Assembly (NCBI GenBank): GCA_012295275.1
Contig: CM022676.1
Coordinates: forward strand, 13,033,660-13,097,659
Source: Chrysomallon squamiferum
Taxonomy: Eukaryota > Mollusca > Gastropoda > Neomphalida > Peltospiridae
Direction: 5' to 3'
DNA: 64,000 nt
The number at the start of each line of letters is the position of its first letter. Position 1 is the first letter of the stretch. The notes under the pieces are model-generated. The model was not told the DNA's origin. It worked only from the letters and a program-made list of their open reading frames with translations, and searched no databases. Shown here piece after piece: positions 36,773 through 48,734 of the stretch. A program made the position numbers and the translations under genes.

Positions 36773-38016
36773 ACTTACTTTGTATATTTATATATGTATT
36801 AAAATGATTCTTTTGTTTTTAAGTTTTTCTGAATGAAATATAATACATATGTATATTTCTAGAATTTAATTTGTAACTAAATATAATATTTTATTTAGTG
36901 TGAAAGACTGATCTTATAACATTTTGACAGTTACTTTTAGAATAATTGGAAAGAATTTAAAACTGTTTTTCTTTTTATCATTTGTAATTAAATAGTGTAT
37001 TAGTATACCTGTGCCAAATACTTGTTAGAATTACCAATCAGAGGTAAGTCATCAGTTAGAATGCTGGTATATTTTCAGTACATTTCAAAGCATTTCAGAA
37101 AGAAGACATTTTTTATAAGAAAAGTGTTGACGTTGGTTGTTAGTATTCTTACAGTTATTAAAGTGTTTTAATATTTATAAAATTATTGAAATTCATTGTT
37201 AAATGTTAAGTGCTTTAATGTACTTTTTTTTGTTCCATATTTAAACAGTTTCAAATTTCAGCTATGGTGTTGTTTCTACTTTATTTATTTTAATTGAAAT
37301 GTTTCTCTGTTTGAATTTAGTCTGTTCAAAGTTAAATTTTCTTTTGAACATGTCATTAAAAAGACTCTGAATTTTGACGTGTGCCTAACTTGTATTTTAT
37401 ATTCTTTCACGCACTCGTACAGCATGGCGTGCCTTACTAAGCTGCCAGGTTTTCACTATTCGCGTTAAAACGGCTAAAATAAACTCATCTGTATTATGAG
37501 ACTAATCTTTAAAATAATACAATGATGCAATACATGAATTTCAAAGGTTATTATTTATTTAGTTAGTTATCTATTTATTTATTATTATTATTTCTGCTAA
37601 AAAATTGGAGACGGTTATGAACCAGAGCTTATGGTAAGATAAAAATAAAAACATAATTTTTTATTTTTTTTTTTTTTTTTGCTGTTGTCATACGATTTTG
37701 TTTTTTCAAAAACGATCTGTAATATACAAAAAAAAAAATCAGTTATTGTTCGAGATTAATTTTTGGCGCGAGTACATTTCATAACATTATAGAAGTTACG
37801 TGTGAAATGCTTTAATATCCATGCTCCATGTAAACGTCTTAATTATGCACATACGGAATGTTTCGAATTTCAACCCTGACTTTTTTCTTTTATTCTTTTA
37901 AGTGAATCTTTTATCTTTAAAATAGTTACATTTGTTAATGATTTGTATATAAATCATTTTTAAAGTTATTAAAATGTTCTCCTTTCTGTATGTTCAGTTT
38001 GTTATTTTAAAAGTAC

Positions 38017-38017
<1 letters not shown>
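36066..38017. other. No gene recognised
   Basis: AT-rich spacer with TATT and ATT arrays (about 36072-36104 and 36682-36770). Short open frames lie in biased sequence and show no domain. Confidence 0.5.

Positions 38018-38107
<90 letters not shown>
38018..38107. repeat. (GA)n array upstream of gene C
   Basis: Pure GA array. It is followed by AGAGCTGTAATAAAGTGACA, which matches the sequence after the GA array of gene C at about 48016, so it marks the same position in another copy of the unit. Confidence 0.96.
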
Positions 38108-38112
<5 letters not shown>

Positions 38113-38249
38113 CAGTTATCTTAGAGAGCTGTAATAAAGTGACAGTGTAATAATATTAAATAGAATGTTGTTTTTCATTACTGACTGAACTTGGGTCTAT
38201 AAGGCAACATATGATGTCATCCTCCTTTCTATTATCTTATTTGCTGATA

Positions 38250-38904
38250 ACGAAACGGATATTTTCACACAGTATCTGTAATACTGAGATATTTTCACAA
38301 AAGATCTGTAATAGTGAGATATTTAAATATGATATTTACTGTAATAAAAAAATGATCATTGTAAGCTGGTTTTAATTTCATTCAGCTAATTTGCTATATT
38401 ACTTGTATTTACATTTTGTTCTAAACAACAACATGATTCCGCTTCAGTTTGGAGTTGGGTTTTGATACAAATAGAAAACGTAATTCAGAAGATAGTCTTT
38501 TGTAGTTCTGATATCTCTATATTCACTTTCTAATTTTTATGAATTAGATGCCTTAGATTAAATATAGACAATTAAGTGATAAAATAATGTGTTGATTAAT
38601 ATTTAATATTTTGTTAGAAAAGTACATACATTAGATATAAAACAATGAGTTACTGACCTATTCATTAAACAGTCACCATGTAAACAGCTGTAGATTATTT
38701 GCTACATTCAAGAATATAATAAATGTCGTATACGTTTTGCTGAGTTAGGGGAATGATGTAACCTACGACAAGAAATCTTCTCTCGTTTTATAAATACAAA
38801 TATTTTATAAATAGTCACAAGATATGATTTACTGACAAACAATAACATTCTTGTGAAATGTAATGAATAAAGTGAAATAAATATACAAAAAAATAGACAC
38901 ATTA
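38250..38904 (+). repeat. Duplicated upstream flank, gene C copy
   Basis: Counterpart of 15970-16669 and about 48110-48735, with the shared phrases ATATTTTCACACA and TTTACTGTAATAAAA and, against the 48-kb copy, ACAACATGATTCCGCTTCA-like sequence. Contains a small internal duplication (ATATTTTCACA twice at about 38260-38300). Confidence 0.65.
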
Positions 38905-39001
38905 ATATAATGCAGCGCTATAGAAATATGACACAATAACCTAACCTAGATAAAGTACAACTCGTGTACCCGCAAGAAACAAGTTTAGTCAAACATTCAC
39001 A
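38905..39001 (+). promoter_or_regulatory. Leader of first-exon module copy 4
   Basis: Contains TGACACAATAACCTAACCTAG, ACTCGTGTACCCGCAAGAAA and AACATTCACA up to ATGGCG. Best-preserved example of the leader together with 48735-48828; probable core promoter and 5' untranslated region. Confidence 0.5.
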
Positions 39002-39056
39002 ATGGCGTCATTGAGATATTTACTAGTTTCTGTCATGATTGTTACATGTAGTACAG
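39002..39056 (+). CDS. Gene C first exon, type I signal peptide
   Basis: ATG at 39002, donor GTAAGT at 39057, 55 nt, phase 1 exit. It encodes MASLRYLLVSVMIVTCST, a typical signal peptide. Compatible with either 41252 or 41576 as next exon. Confidence 0.75.
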
Positions 39057-39145
39057 GTAAGTTTCATTCATTTATTTTTTTATTTGGTTATTCATTTATT
39101 TATTTATTCATTTGTATTATTCAGATTTATGCCGGTTAGAGCTGG

Positions 39146-39204
<59 letters not shown>

Positions 39205-40608
39205 TAGTTATTCATCTTGTTTATCTGTTTTTATTATTTTTGATTTTAGTCTTGACAAGAATGAGATTTTTACACCTTAACCGAGATAGAAGTAGACGCT
39301 TTATTACAGTGAGAGCGCTGAAGTAATAACGTGACCGAGTAAGATAACCTAGATAGACTGGCTATAACTTGTGTACCCGAAAGAAACAAAGTAAATCACA
39401 ACATACACTATGGCGATAGTGGGATACATACTTGTTTCTGCTTCGATTGTTGGCTATTGTTTAGGTATTGTTTTATTGTTGGCTATTGTTACTATGTAAT
39501 TCATACATTGAAACAAATATGTTAGATATTACAGATAAAAACTGTGTACTGAAAACTTATTCAGTCTGTGCCCTGGTTAAAACTAGTTTGGTGTATATTA
39601 TTTAAACTGAACGTCGTCTCTGTGAAAAGTGAATGAATCGGACTATGAAGTCCCATAAACTGTAAGGAACGTTAAACATATCAGATTTGCGACGTATATT
39701 TTTATGATAATAGTAATAATAATAATAATAAGAAGAAGAAGAAGAAGAACAATAATAATAATAATAACAATTATGTAATCAATAAATAAATAATAGAAAG
39801 AGATGCGATTAAGATTTTGTTTCATTTCGATGTTGTGAAGTGCAGTGTTCTACAGTGATAGTAAAATGTATAGTGACAGCTAGTATGGTGTTATAATTAT
39901 ACAGCGCATTGATACACACTGATTACGAAAAGTCTGGTATGTAATGTAAATGTTTTAATGGTATACTCTGTTCTTAACAGATGTACGTCCTTGTATTAAT
40001 GTTGAATATTGTTATCAGTGCAGTTGCATAATTACACTGTACAGCTATCTGAATTATCCATTTCTTCATTTGTTCCTCAAGGTGAATGTTTCTTGTGTTT
40101 ATATATTTATGTATAATTATTTACCTATATTGCTAATTAATATAAGCTAAATCGTACTAACAATGAATCACTTGCAATACCATTTAAAGAATATTTTAGT
40201 CAATATTTTATGTGACAGAGACAAGAAGTATTATTTTTGTAGAAAGAAAGAGCTAATTTTCTATAACAAATGAAAAGTAATTAAACTGACAGTTCTTCAT
40301 TCAGTTTTATCAAATTTATCGTGAATGAAATTGATGTTCTTATACTGTTAATTAATTAAAAGACTGAAAGACATAGACAAATTCACCGATCAAAACAAAA
40401 AAGAAGAAAAAAACGACTCACGCTTGGATTATATTTCACATAATGGAGTTGTCGGAAACGATCTAGTTAAATACTTCAAATTGTTACTCTAAAAATGATC
40501 TTCGACAAACAAAAAATCATTGAATAATTAAGAGCAAGAAAACAAATCTACGGTAAAATGTATATAACAGTTATTCTTATCACTCTTGCAATCCGGACAC
40601 CATTTGTA

Positions 40609-40668
<60 letters not shown>

Positions 40669-41119
40669 ATCTATAATTTTGTTTTCGTGAATAAATTTCC
40701 TTGTTCAAACTAAAGTAATGTACGTAACACTATACCAAGTTGAATTATACCATAACCAATTTTATAATTATTGATTGTACAATAGCACATAACACATTAA
40801 AATCAAATTGATATACGTACTCTTACACTGTTCTTTATTCAGAACATTATGTATCCTTATAATATCTGGTTTCAGTTGACAGTTATCTCTATAGTGACCA
40901 ATTAGTACAGTGTGTAATGAATGATAATTAAAATCGTTATTTCACAACTATGTGAACCACTAAATAATTCAAAATTCTAGAGGAGTGTATGGTAGTATAC
41001 GTGCAAAATACATCGTATTATGTCAGGTTGACTGCCGAGTACATTGGAAAAATGTTAGTTACTGAATATCTGAAATAATTAACATGCGGTTTGTATCGTT
41101 TTAGTGATGACAGAATATC

Positions 41120-41164
<45 letters not shown>

Positions 41165-42283
41165 TAATTTTAAAAACTCTGTTTAATTTTTTCAATACGG
41201 CATTGTTTTCAAAATGTTGATTTATTTCTTATTTAATTTTTTTCCGTACAGGTGTATCACTGAAGATATCTAGTTCTTTGTCTTATGCAGTGTTGAATGA
41301 GAAATTTACATTTACTTGTTCTGCGTCACAGGCTGCTGATCTTAGTGACTCAGTAATATTTTATAAACTACAAAAAGGAAAACAGAAAGAAATGGGTTCT
41401 CTCTATCAGAAAGGTCATAGATCATATTAACTAATCATTTTAAAAGTACAATATTAAACATTAAACTAAATAAAATGATATTAATTTGTGTGCATGTAAC
41501 ATCAAGTAAAATTACATTTCCATACGTAGACTGTAGATAATGTTTATTAAATACTATTCTAATTTTATTACTTAGATGGTCCAGACTCTGTTACACTCAG
41601 TTTAACATCACCTGTTGAAGTGGTAGAAGGACACAGTCTCAGTGTTGACTGTGTTGCTGTGTGTAAGCCAAGCTGTTCCTACTCGTGGAAGCTGGGAAAT
41701 GATGAACTCACATCAAACTCTCAACTGAGACTGACAAACATCAGCAGGAATGAAGCAGGAAATGTTTACACGTGTACAGTGACAAACTCTGAAACAAAAC
41801 AGTCTGAAAGTAATACTATAACACTGACTGTCTTCTGTGAGTTACTCAGATTTTTCTTTGATATTACTAACATCGTTAAAATTTAATAGATAGCATTTAA
41901 ATTAGTATCAGTCTAAAACAAAAGAGTCTAAAAGTAACCAGTTGACACTGACAGCTTATTGTGAGCTATATTTTTAAATATTATTTAGTTTGTATTAAAA
42001 TATCTATTTAATTTTGAGTCTCGTTTTCACTAGTATTAAATTACAGTAACAACACCGAAACGAAACAGTCTGAAAGAAACAACTTCAGACTGACAATTTA
42101 CTTTGAGTTATTCATGTTTCATTGCAAAACATGAATGTTTAATAGTATTTACCTCTAACTGACTGAACTTAATGGAATATTACTTTTAATCTCTTCTTGT
42201 TTTAAATTTAAATGCAAAGCTCAGTAAATTGTTACAAGATTAGACTCAATAATTTTAGTAATACATAACAGTGCTTCTGTCAC

Positions 42284-42323
<40 letters not shown>

Positions 42324-43611
42324 TTTTAGTAGTAGTAGTAATAGTAGTAGTAGTAGTAGCAGAAGTAGTAGTAGTAGTAGTATGTTTTGTTTTTGTCACA
42401 GTTAAATATTCTTGAATCTTGTTTGAATCTTGTTTCATAAAGTTATAAATTATAGACTAGGAATAAACATAAGTAATATTAAGTATAAGAAAAAAGTGGA
42501 ACAACGTGAATAAGAAACCTTATGATGGGAATGCTAATCATAATTACATGAAGAAAAGAAAAGTATACATAAGTGGAACAAAAATAAAACGAATAAATTA
42601 AATATGCTTAAGAGAGATCTAATCAGAAGATATTAATTAACTTCATTAAATAAGCAGCAACGAGAAGAACAATATTTTTGTGATTAAGTAATAAATTTAA
42701 TTATTATATTTTATTTACGTTTTCTTGGTAATTTTCTTACAAAATATACTTTTATATTAATAATTAACCAATTAATAAATTATTTGTCTTGTTTATGGCA
42801 TCAGATAAATATGTGTGTTTTTGGTGCAAATGAAAATATTCCCAATCTCTTACTGCTTTCAACAAAACAGTCGCCTTCCAACATTCATAAAAGCAGTCTA
42901 CAGTTATGTCAAGAGCAGTATGAAAAAAATCACAGAAATCAGACGTGATATTGCTCGTACGAGTTTATGCCGAAACTATAATACATTTTGCAAACGTAAA
43001 GTGTAATAAATTACTGATTTACTCTTTCATTTCCAGATCCACCAAGTTCATCTCCAGTTGTTTCAGGAACAACGTTTCCTGTGTTTGAGGGTGACACTGT
43101 CACACTGAACTGTTCTACAACTGGTGGAAACCCAAAACCAAATCTGAACTGGACATGTTATAATCATGTACACTGCTCTGACAGAGAAGAAACCAGAACG
43201 TGTACAATATCTTTCATGGCTAACAGGACTCAGAATAACAAAGTGTGTGAGTGTGTTTCTAGTTGGAAGTATGGCGTCTACAACTGGGGAAAAAGCAGAA
43301 GCTTGACTATTTATTGTAAGTGAATTTTATATTGTTTGTAATTGATACACATATCAATATATATTACTGGCTAAGTTCAGAATGTTCAGTCGTGGGTTAT
43401 TGTTGTGGATTAAAATACACAAATACATGCAATTCAACGATTACAACTTGAAATATTTACGTGTAAAAACAATCATTCGTATCTTTAAGTTTTTTCTTCT
43501 TATTTTCAAGAAGTATCAGACATTTTTAATCTGTAAAAGAAAACAACAAACAAACCATTAACTTACAAGAAGAATATATACACATGGCTGATTCCAATTT
43601 ATCCCATTTAA

Positions 43612-43670
<59 letters not shown>

Positions 43671-46600
43671 CTGGTTTTGTTATGGATGCTAAATTTGATA
43701 TACCAGATATTTTTGGTACCATGTAAATAGTTTACGAAATGTCAGTTTCAGTTTTTCATGAAATATGGATGAAAACATCCACTGGAAATTGAATAAGGAT
43801 TCGCAGTTTGAAATATATTTGTTTTGTATTTACTAATGTTTCTACCTTAATATTTCCATTTGAACCTGAATATAACCTTCAAAATACTCATAAGTTAAAA
43901 CAATACATCTTACAAAATAGATGTTAACACATACATATGTTTGTATCTCTCTATGCATGTGTGTGTGTATATATATATATATATATGTACGTACCCACGT
44001 ATGTATATATCGATATTAATACTTATTTCTAGTACAAAATATTTATTACACAACAATTAAAACGAGAATAATTGAAATAAAAGAAAAAATGTTTTATATA
44101 TTGTAAAACAAACACATTTGAATTTCTTACTTTCAACAGTCCTCTCCAAAGTAAATAACAATAATAGTAATTTTAGAGCAATTACAGATACAATCAGATG
44201 TAATTATATTCCTCTCCTTCTTTATATGAGAAAACGTGAGAAAAAAAAAGTGAAAAGAAGAGATAAAGTCCCCACTTACCTGAATTAAAAAGAGAATCTT
44301 TTAAATAGATCCTCCAAACAAACCGACACTTTCAACAAATCCTGAGCAGCCATGGCTAGAAAACACAGGAGGCTCTTTGATTTGTTCTTTACCTGACAAT
44401 GGTAAAGGAAATCCAGCAGCTCAGTTTTACTGGATTAGAAATGGAACAAACATACAACACACAGGATCTAAATTGTCACTGACACCTACAAAGGAAGACA
44501 ATGGAGTCTGGTACAAATGTTCAGCTGGGAATCTCTTCACAGACAGAAATGGACAACACAGACCTGAATCTAATTCTCTTCATACGAATGTGTATTGTAT
44601 GTTGTTTAAATGTTTTGTATGTTGTTGTTTTCTTTGTTTGTTTGTTTTATTTGTTCATTATGACTTTCACATTAAGTAAATAAGTAAATAGTATTGACAT
44701 AATTTATGAAGATATTTGAATATTGCTTTTGACATGTTCATGTCATCCTTATAAAAAATAAACAGGAATAAGCAATGAACGTTAACTGTATTTTAGTTCT
44801 CCTCAGTAGTTTTCTGCGAAGTAATGAAATCTATGTGAACCGTTTTCTGTTTCCTCTCAGACTAATTGTATTTTTCCTTGTATTATTGTTGTTGTTGCAT
44901 GTATTATCTTGTTGTTCTTCTTCTGTTTACATATATTTGTATTTCAATCTGTGTAGATGCACCCAGAGTGAGAATTTTATCAGAGAGTCACATCAGAGTT
45001 GAACTGGGAAAACTTGTGATATTACGCTGTACAGCTGACAGTAATCCAGACAGTGTTGTATTTGAATGGCGAACTGGTATAAAACACCTCACTGACAGTT
45101 CTCTGTTTCAAATCTCCTCATTTCAACAGTCAGACCAAGGAGAGTACACGTGTTCAGCAACTTCAAAAACTTCTTTTAACACTTCAGTGTCAGGATCTGC
45201 CAGTGTCATGGTTACAGGTAACGTTATTTACATGTTTTTTCATGCCACCTTTGTTAGCAAATTCAACTTATTTTGTTGTTTTTTTCAAAATCTGTCAGAA
45301 TTAGCCAGTGTAAATTTTTACATTAGGACTTTACTAAAATGTGGGTGCGGGTGTGTCTATAGATGTATATAAACACACACACAAACACTCACTATTATTC
45401 CCAACGCTATAATATTTAAATATATTGCGGATGAAATTGAAACAGAACATAAATCCTTTTTCACGTTTCAGTTCTTGAATCAGCTCCTGAATGGTGTTAC
45501 TGCACAAATGTGTTAGAAACTTCAGTAGACATCAAGCGGAAGTACGACACAAACAAGTTCACTAGATTCACTGTTGAACAATGCTTGTCTACTGAAGACC
45601 AGTCTATTAGTCTACAAGTGTCAGACAATGAGACAGACGACAAGACTTTTTCTTTACACATTTCTCATCTCAAGTCAAATTCTTCCTACCACTTTAAAAT
45701 TTACTCTTCTGCAAATAAAACTGACAGCCGTTACTGTTTGACTGTTTGTACCACTTTCACAACAACACAGTATAGTAAGTAAAACATATATAATTTAATA
45801 TTGCGCATTTCTAATTTCACTAAAATTGTATTTTCACAATACTTTTATACAGGTAATTTCGTAATCTTATATTGTCAAAATTATTTACATTTTAAATTAA
45901 ATCTTTAGTTCGACGTTTTAAAACTTGGTTGATTTCACTTATTGATTTACTGCTTGCTTTGAAATATTATCAATAAATATAAGAGAATAAATAAAATAAA
46001 ACAGATTACTGAATTAAGTTCTATAATGTATTATTATAATTATTGTAGTAGGATCTTCGTCCCTGGCAACACTAGGGACTGGAATTGGAATTGGTCTTGT
46101 AGTAGGAATAATTCTGCTCTGCGTTGCCGAAACAGTCATTCTACTCATCTTGAGGAGAAGAGGTTATACAATCCGAGGTCAACTAAATTATAAACTCATT
46201 CTTTAGTTATTGTTTTGTTCGTTTGAATGTTTCAATTTTATTATATTTTATTTTGTTTTGTTTTTTACTTTTAACTAAATATTTATTAAAACACTATCAT
46301 CCTTTCTTTTTTTGTTTTTATTATTGATCTATTTATTTATTTATATTTATTTTTTGTCTTAGCTAGTGTTATATATATACACACACGCACGCACACACAC
46401 GTATGTGTACATATAAATTTATTTCATTTTTTGTTTATGATTTGTTTGTTTCTTCATTTGCTTGTTTAAATAAATTTGAATTATTTTAATCTAACAGTAC
46501 ATATTTAGCTTGTTCGATAGAATTTTATAATAAACCTTTACAGGTTCAGACGGTAAAATGAAAATGAAATACACACGTGAGTACTGTGTTGAAATATTTC

Positions 46601-47674
46601 TGATTACTGCTCATCATGATGTATGATATTCAGATGTCTCTTCACTAACTTACCTGCAGCTGTTTTCTGATATGTAAATCAATATGTTTAAGTGTATATG
46701 TCTGCATTATATAGCTACTTCTGTTCCAAGCAACTGCTGTTCTTAAATTATATATGGATGAAATATATATTAACTGATAATAGCAAATGTACACCGTTGC
46801 ACTAATAAAAATGCTTCCATAAATTATGTGATTGTCTCGTTATTAAAATCCTACTAAGAACAAATATACTTGATATAATACTAGTATATTTTGTTCATGT
46901 CCTGTTTTACAGATATCAAGATGTGTCTATGGATTCAGTTCAGGAAACAGGTGTTCGTTCAGGTAACATAAGATATTCAATGTTTCGAATGAGTTCTTTT
47001 GACTTCACTTTTATTACAAAACTGTCGATTCGAAGAAGCTGCCTTGTTAACACTTAAAACGGTTCAAACTGAAAACCAGACGGTTAGACACAGATGTTCA
47101 TTAAATGTTACGTGAGAAAAAAGTTAGGACCTGTTTTCAAAAATAACTAATGAGAAACAAATATACATTGTATTTCAAGTTAAATTTCAAACAAGACTAA
47201 AAGAACATCATTACATTTGCTTTATATTAAAAAATTTGCATTGAATTAAATGAATTAAAATAAACGCCTAATATTTTTTTTCAAACTTACCATAATAAAT
47301 ATTTTTCTAGAAAATATAGCTGAATTCAACAAAAATTGTGTTTCAAAATGAGTACAAATAGTTTATGTAAATACTAATAAATTTATAGAACATTCTCAAA
47401 TACCTGCTGCTGAGTACGAGTGTCTACAATCACGTGATGCACCTGCGTATGAAAAGTTGAAGGTGTCCGCCAACAGACGGCCGTCAGGTAAAATTATTTA
47501 TGTGTCGTCCATTTTCCCAGATTCCCATTTAGAATTATTTATTTTTATTTACGATGATACAGTTTATCCAAATAAGACGTCAATTGCTAATAACTTTTTA
47601 TTATAGTAAAATGAAATGTCTGTTTTTAAAGAAAATGTGAAAAGTTTTCATTCCTTATTCTTTTTCAATGAGTA

Positions 47675-47720
<46 letters not shown>

Positions 47721-47862
47721 TAGATTTAAAAAAATCTTTTTAGGAATGATGGTTTCCCAGTGTTTGTCGTTATTCTAAAAAAAATATATTTTTTTTTTAT
47801 CTCAATCCTTTTTTTATCTCTCTTTTTTTCCCCTAGGAAATGTATATGAAAATACTGTATAA
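39002..47862 (+). CDS. Gene C: IgSF/FN3 transmembrane receptor, paralogue of A, with damaged V exon and tail
   Basis: Exons: first exon 39002-39056 (or 39410-39464), V fragment 41252-41430 (stop), 41576-41836, 43037-43315, 44309-44596, 44957-45217, 45472-45774, 46049-46177, 46544-46576, 46913-46962, 47389-47487, 47837-47862. Skipping the V fragment gives signal peptide, four Ig domains, FN3-like and TM in frame. Exon 46544-46576 is one base shorter than in gene A, so the tail then shifts frame and stops in exon 47389. Splicing 46177 directly to 47389 would keep YECL..YEKL and VYENT in frame. It may be a recent pseudogene, or express a truncated or alternatively spliced receptor. Confidence 0.65.
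39149..39204. repeat. (ATT)n microsatellite
   Basis: ATT array between the two adjacent first exons. A similar array lies at 48993-49043 in the equivalent place of the next copy. Confidence 0.92.
39316..39409 (+). promoter_or_regulatory. Leader of first-exon module copy 5
   Basis: Contains AGATAACCTAGATAGACT and CTTGTGTACCCGAAAGAAAC before ATGGCG. It lies about 0.4 kb after copy 4, the same spacing as between copies 6 and 7. Confidence 0.45.
39410..39464 (+). CDS. Alternative first exon of gene C, type II signal peptide
   Basis: ATG at 39410, donor GTATTG at 39465, 55 nt, phase 1 exit. It encodes MAIVGYILVSASIVGYCL. The donor is weaker than the GTAAGT of the other type II copies. It could replace the type I exon by alternative promoter use. 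Confidence 0.6.
39465..41251. other. Gene C intron 1
   Basis: Starts with sequence matching 16815-17640 and 49325-49480. Contains AAT and AAG arrays (39714-39770), a CTAT tetranucleotide array (40609-40676) and an AAT array (41121-41160). No other exon seen. Confidence 0.55.
40609..40676. repeat. (CTAT)n microsatellite
   Basis: Tetranucleotide array in gene C intron 1. Confidence 0.95.
41252..41430 (+). pseudogene. Gene C truncated V-type Ig exon
   Basis: Acceptor TTCCGTACAG at 41251, entering in phase 1. It encodes GVSLKISSSLSYAVLNEKF, TFTCSASQAADLSDSV and IFYKLQKGKQKEMG, the first half of a V-type domain with its B-strand Cys. The frame then meets TAA at 41428-41430 and no second Cys or good donor follows. 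Compared with the V exons of B (336 nt) and D (318 nt) the 3' half is missing. Confidence 0.7.
41576..41836 (+). CDS. Gene C exon: Ig domain (paralogue of gene B Ig 2)
   Basis: Acceptor TTACTTAG at 41575, donor GTGAGT at 41837, 261 nt, phase 1 to 1. It encodes VVEGHSLSVDCVAVCKPSC, SYSWKLGNDE and GNVYTCTVTNSE. It aligns along its whole length with 30861-31121. Confidence 0.9.
41911..42112 (+). pseudogene. Two partial copies of the preceding Ig exon's 3' end
   Basis: About 41911-41972 (CAAAAGAGTCTAAAAGTAAC, then TTGACACTGACAG and TTGTGAGCTA) and about 42047-42113 (CGAAACAGTCTGAAAG, then CAGACTGAC and TTTGAGTTA) repeat the last 50-60 bp of exon 41576-41836 plus its donor region. They lack the rest of the domain. 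Confidence 0.72.
42287..42381. repeat. (ATT)n then (AGT)n microsatellites
   Basis: Compound trinucleotide array in a gene C intron. Confidence 0.92.
43037..43315 (+). CDS. Gene C exon: Ig domain (PPSSSPVVS type)
   Basis: Acceptor CATTTCCAG at 43036, donor GTAAGT at 43316, 279 nt, phase 1 to 1. LNCSTTGG, NLNWTCYN and the extra cysteines are as in gene A 1545-1823 and gene D 58169-58447, with only scattered differences. Confidence 0.9.
43612..43671. repeat. (GATA)n microsatellite
   Basis: Tetranucleotide array inside a gene C intron, absent from the equivalent gene A intron. Confidence 0.95.
44309..44596 (+). CDS. Gene C exon: Ig domain
   Basis: Acceptor TTAAATAG at 44308, donor GTATGT at 44597, 288 nt, phase 1 to 1. 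SLICSLPDNGKG, AAQFYWIRNG and VWYKCSAGN are nearly identical to gene A 2293-2580. Confidence 0.9.
44957..45217 (+). CDS. Gene C exon: Ig domain (I-set like)
   Basis: Acceptor TGTGTAG at 44956, donor GTAACG at 45218, 261 nt, phase 1 to 1. LRCTADSNPDSVVFEW and DQGEYTCSATS as in gene A 2952-3212. Confidence 0.92.
45472..45774 (+). CDS. Gene C exon: FN3-like domain
   Basis: Acceptor ACGTTTCAG at 45471, donor GTAAGT at 45775, 303 nt, phase 1 to 1. It encodes VLESAPEWCYCTN, KFTRFTVEQ, SLHISHLKSNSSYHFKIYS and ends CTTFTTTQY. Confidence 0.83.
46049..46177 (+). CDS. Gene C exon: transmembrane segment
   Basis: Acceptor TATTGTAG at 46048, donor GTCAAC at 46178, 129 nt, phase 1 to 1. TLGTGIGIGLVVGIILLC followed by ILLILRRRGYTIR. 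It lacks the eight extra Gly/Ile codons of gene A. Confidence 0.87.
46544..46576 (+). pseudogene. Gene C tail exon 1 with a 1-base deletion
   Basis: Acceptor TTTACAG at 46543, donor GTGAGT at 46577, 33 nt against 34 nt in gene A (GGTAAAATG against AGCAAGAATG). The next exon is then read as HIKMCLW instead of TYQDV, and a TGA follows in exon 47389. Confidence 0.75.
46913..46962 (+). CDS. Gene C tail exon 2 (TYQDV segment, out of frame)
   Basis: Acceptor GTTTTACAG at 46912, donor GTAACA at 46963, 50 nt. The sequence still encodes YQDVSMDSVQETGVRS if entered in phase 2, which the preceding exon no longer provides. Confidence 0.65.
47389..47487 (+). CDS. Gene C tail exon 3 (YECL..YEKL)
   Basis: Acceptor TTTATAG at 47388, donor GTAAAA at 47488, 99 nt. 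If entered in phase 1 it encodes AAEYECLQSRDAPAYEKLKV, as in gene A. Direct splicing from 46177 restores this frame. Confidence 0.75.
47678..47720. repeat. (AAT)n microsatellite
   Basis: AAT array in the last gene C intron, matching the position of the gene A array at 6662-6756. Confidence 0.9.
47837..47862 (+). CDS. Gene C last exon (VYENTV, stop)
   Basis: Acceptor TTCCCCTAG at 47836. Encodes GNVYENTV then TAA if entered in phase 1. Confidence 0.75.
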
Positions 47863-47920
47863 TTGACTGAACATCAAAACATTTCAAGGATGAAACTATC
47901 GCTCGTACATCGCTGGAACT

Positions 47921-47924
<4 letters not shown>

Positions 47925-47956
<32 letters not shown>
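47925..47956. repeat. (GA)n array after gene C
   Basis: Shorter GA array about 60 bp after the gene C stop, equivalent to the arrays after gene A. Confidence 0.95.
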
Positions 47957-47959
<3 letters not shown>

Positions 47960-48109
47960 ACTTTTTATAACATTCATACATTCAGTCATATATTTATAAC
48001 ATTGATACATTCAAAGAGAGTTGTAACAAAGTGACAGAGTAATGATATTAAATAACATTTTGTTGTGTTTCTGTGTCTGCACGGAATTGATGCTGAAGTT
48101 TGCTCTACA

Positions 48110-48734
48110 AGACAACATACAACGTCATCCTCGTTTCATTAACTTGTATAATTTCTGTTTCTAACTTATTTACTGAAAATTATAACAGAACCGATACTTT
48201 CACACAAGATGTGTAACAGTGAGATATTTCAATTTGATATTTACTGTAATAAAAAAAAAGTTCATTGTAAGCTGTCTTGTTTTAATTTCATTCAACTAAT
48301 TTACTATTTCACTTTATTTCACATCGTGTGCTAAACGACAAAATGATTCCGCTTCAATTTGGAAAGTGGGTTTTTGATATAAAAAGAAATAAAACAAAAC
48401 TTACAATTAAGAAGATAAGCTTTGTAATTCTCTTATATCTGTATTCACTGTTTATTTCATATCAGTTTATTAAATGCATGAGTTTAAATATTTACAATTA
48501 ACTTGTAACATTTAATGTTGATTGATATTTTGTTAAAAAATTATCTAAATTAGATGCGAAATACACAGTTACTGATCTATTCTCAAGTGAGTGACATAAA
48601 AACGTAAAGAAGTAAACAGCTGTAAATGTTTTGTAAACACCGAAATTTTCAATATATGATTACTGATAAATAACTAAAAAAAATCATGTGAAATGTAATA
48701 AATAAAGTGAAATAAATATAGACACTTCAATAGA
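48110..48734 (+). repeat. Duplicated upstream flank, 48-kb copy
   Basis: Third copy of the flank seen at 15970-16669 and 38250-38904. Confidence 0.65.

Noticed and set aside
39039-39326. 95-codon frame running out of first exon copy 4
   Set aside because: It reads through the GTAAGT donor into an ATT array; the donor is intact and the frame beyond it is repeat-derived.
40609-40676. CRISPR-like regular repeats
   Set aside because: These are tetranucleotide microsatellites with no spacers; the DNA is eukaryotic.
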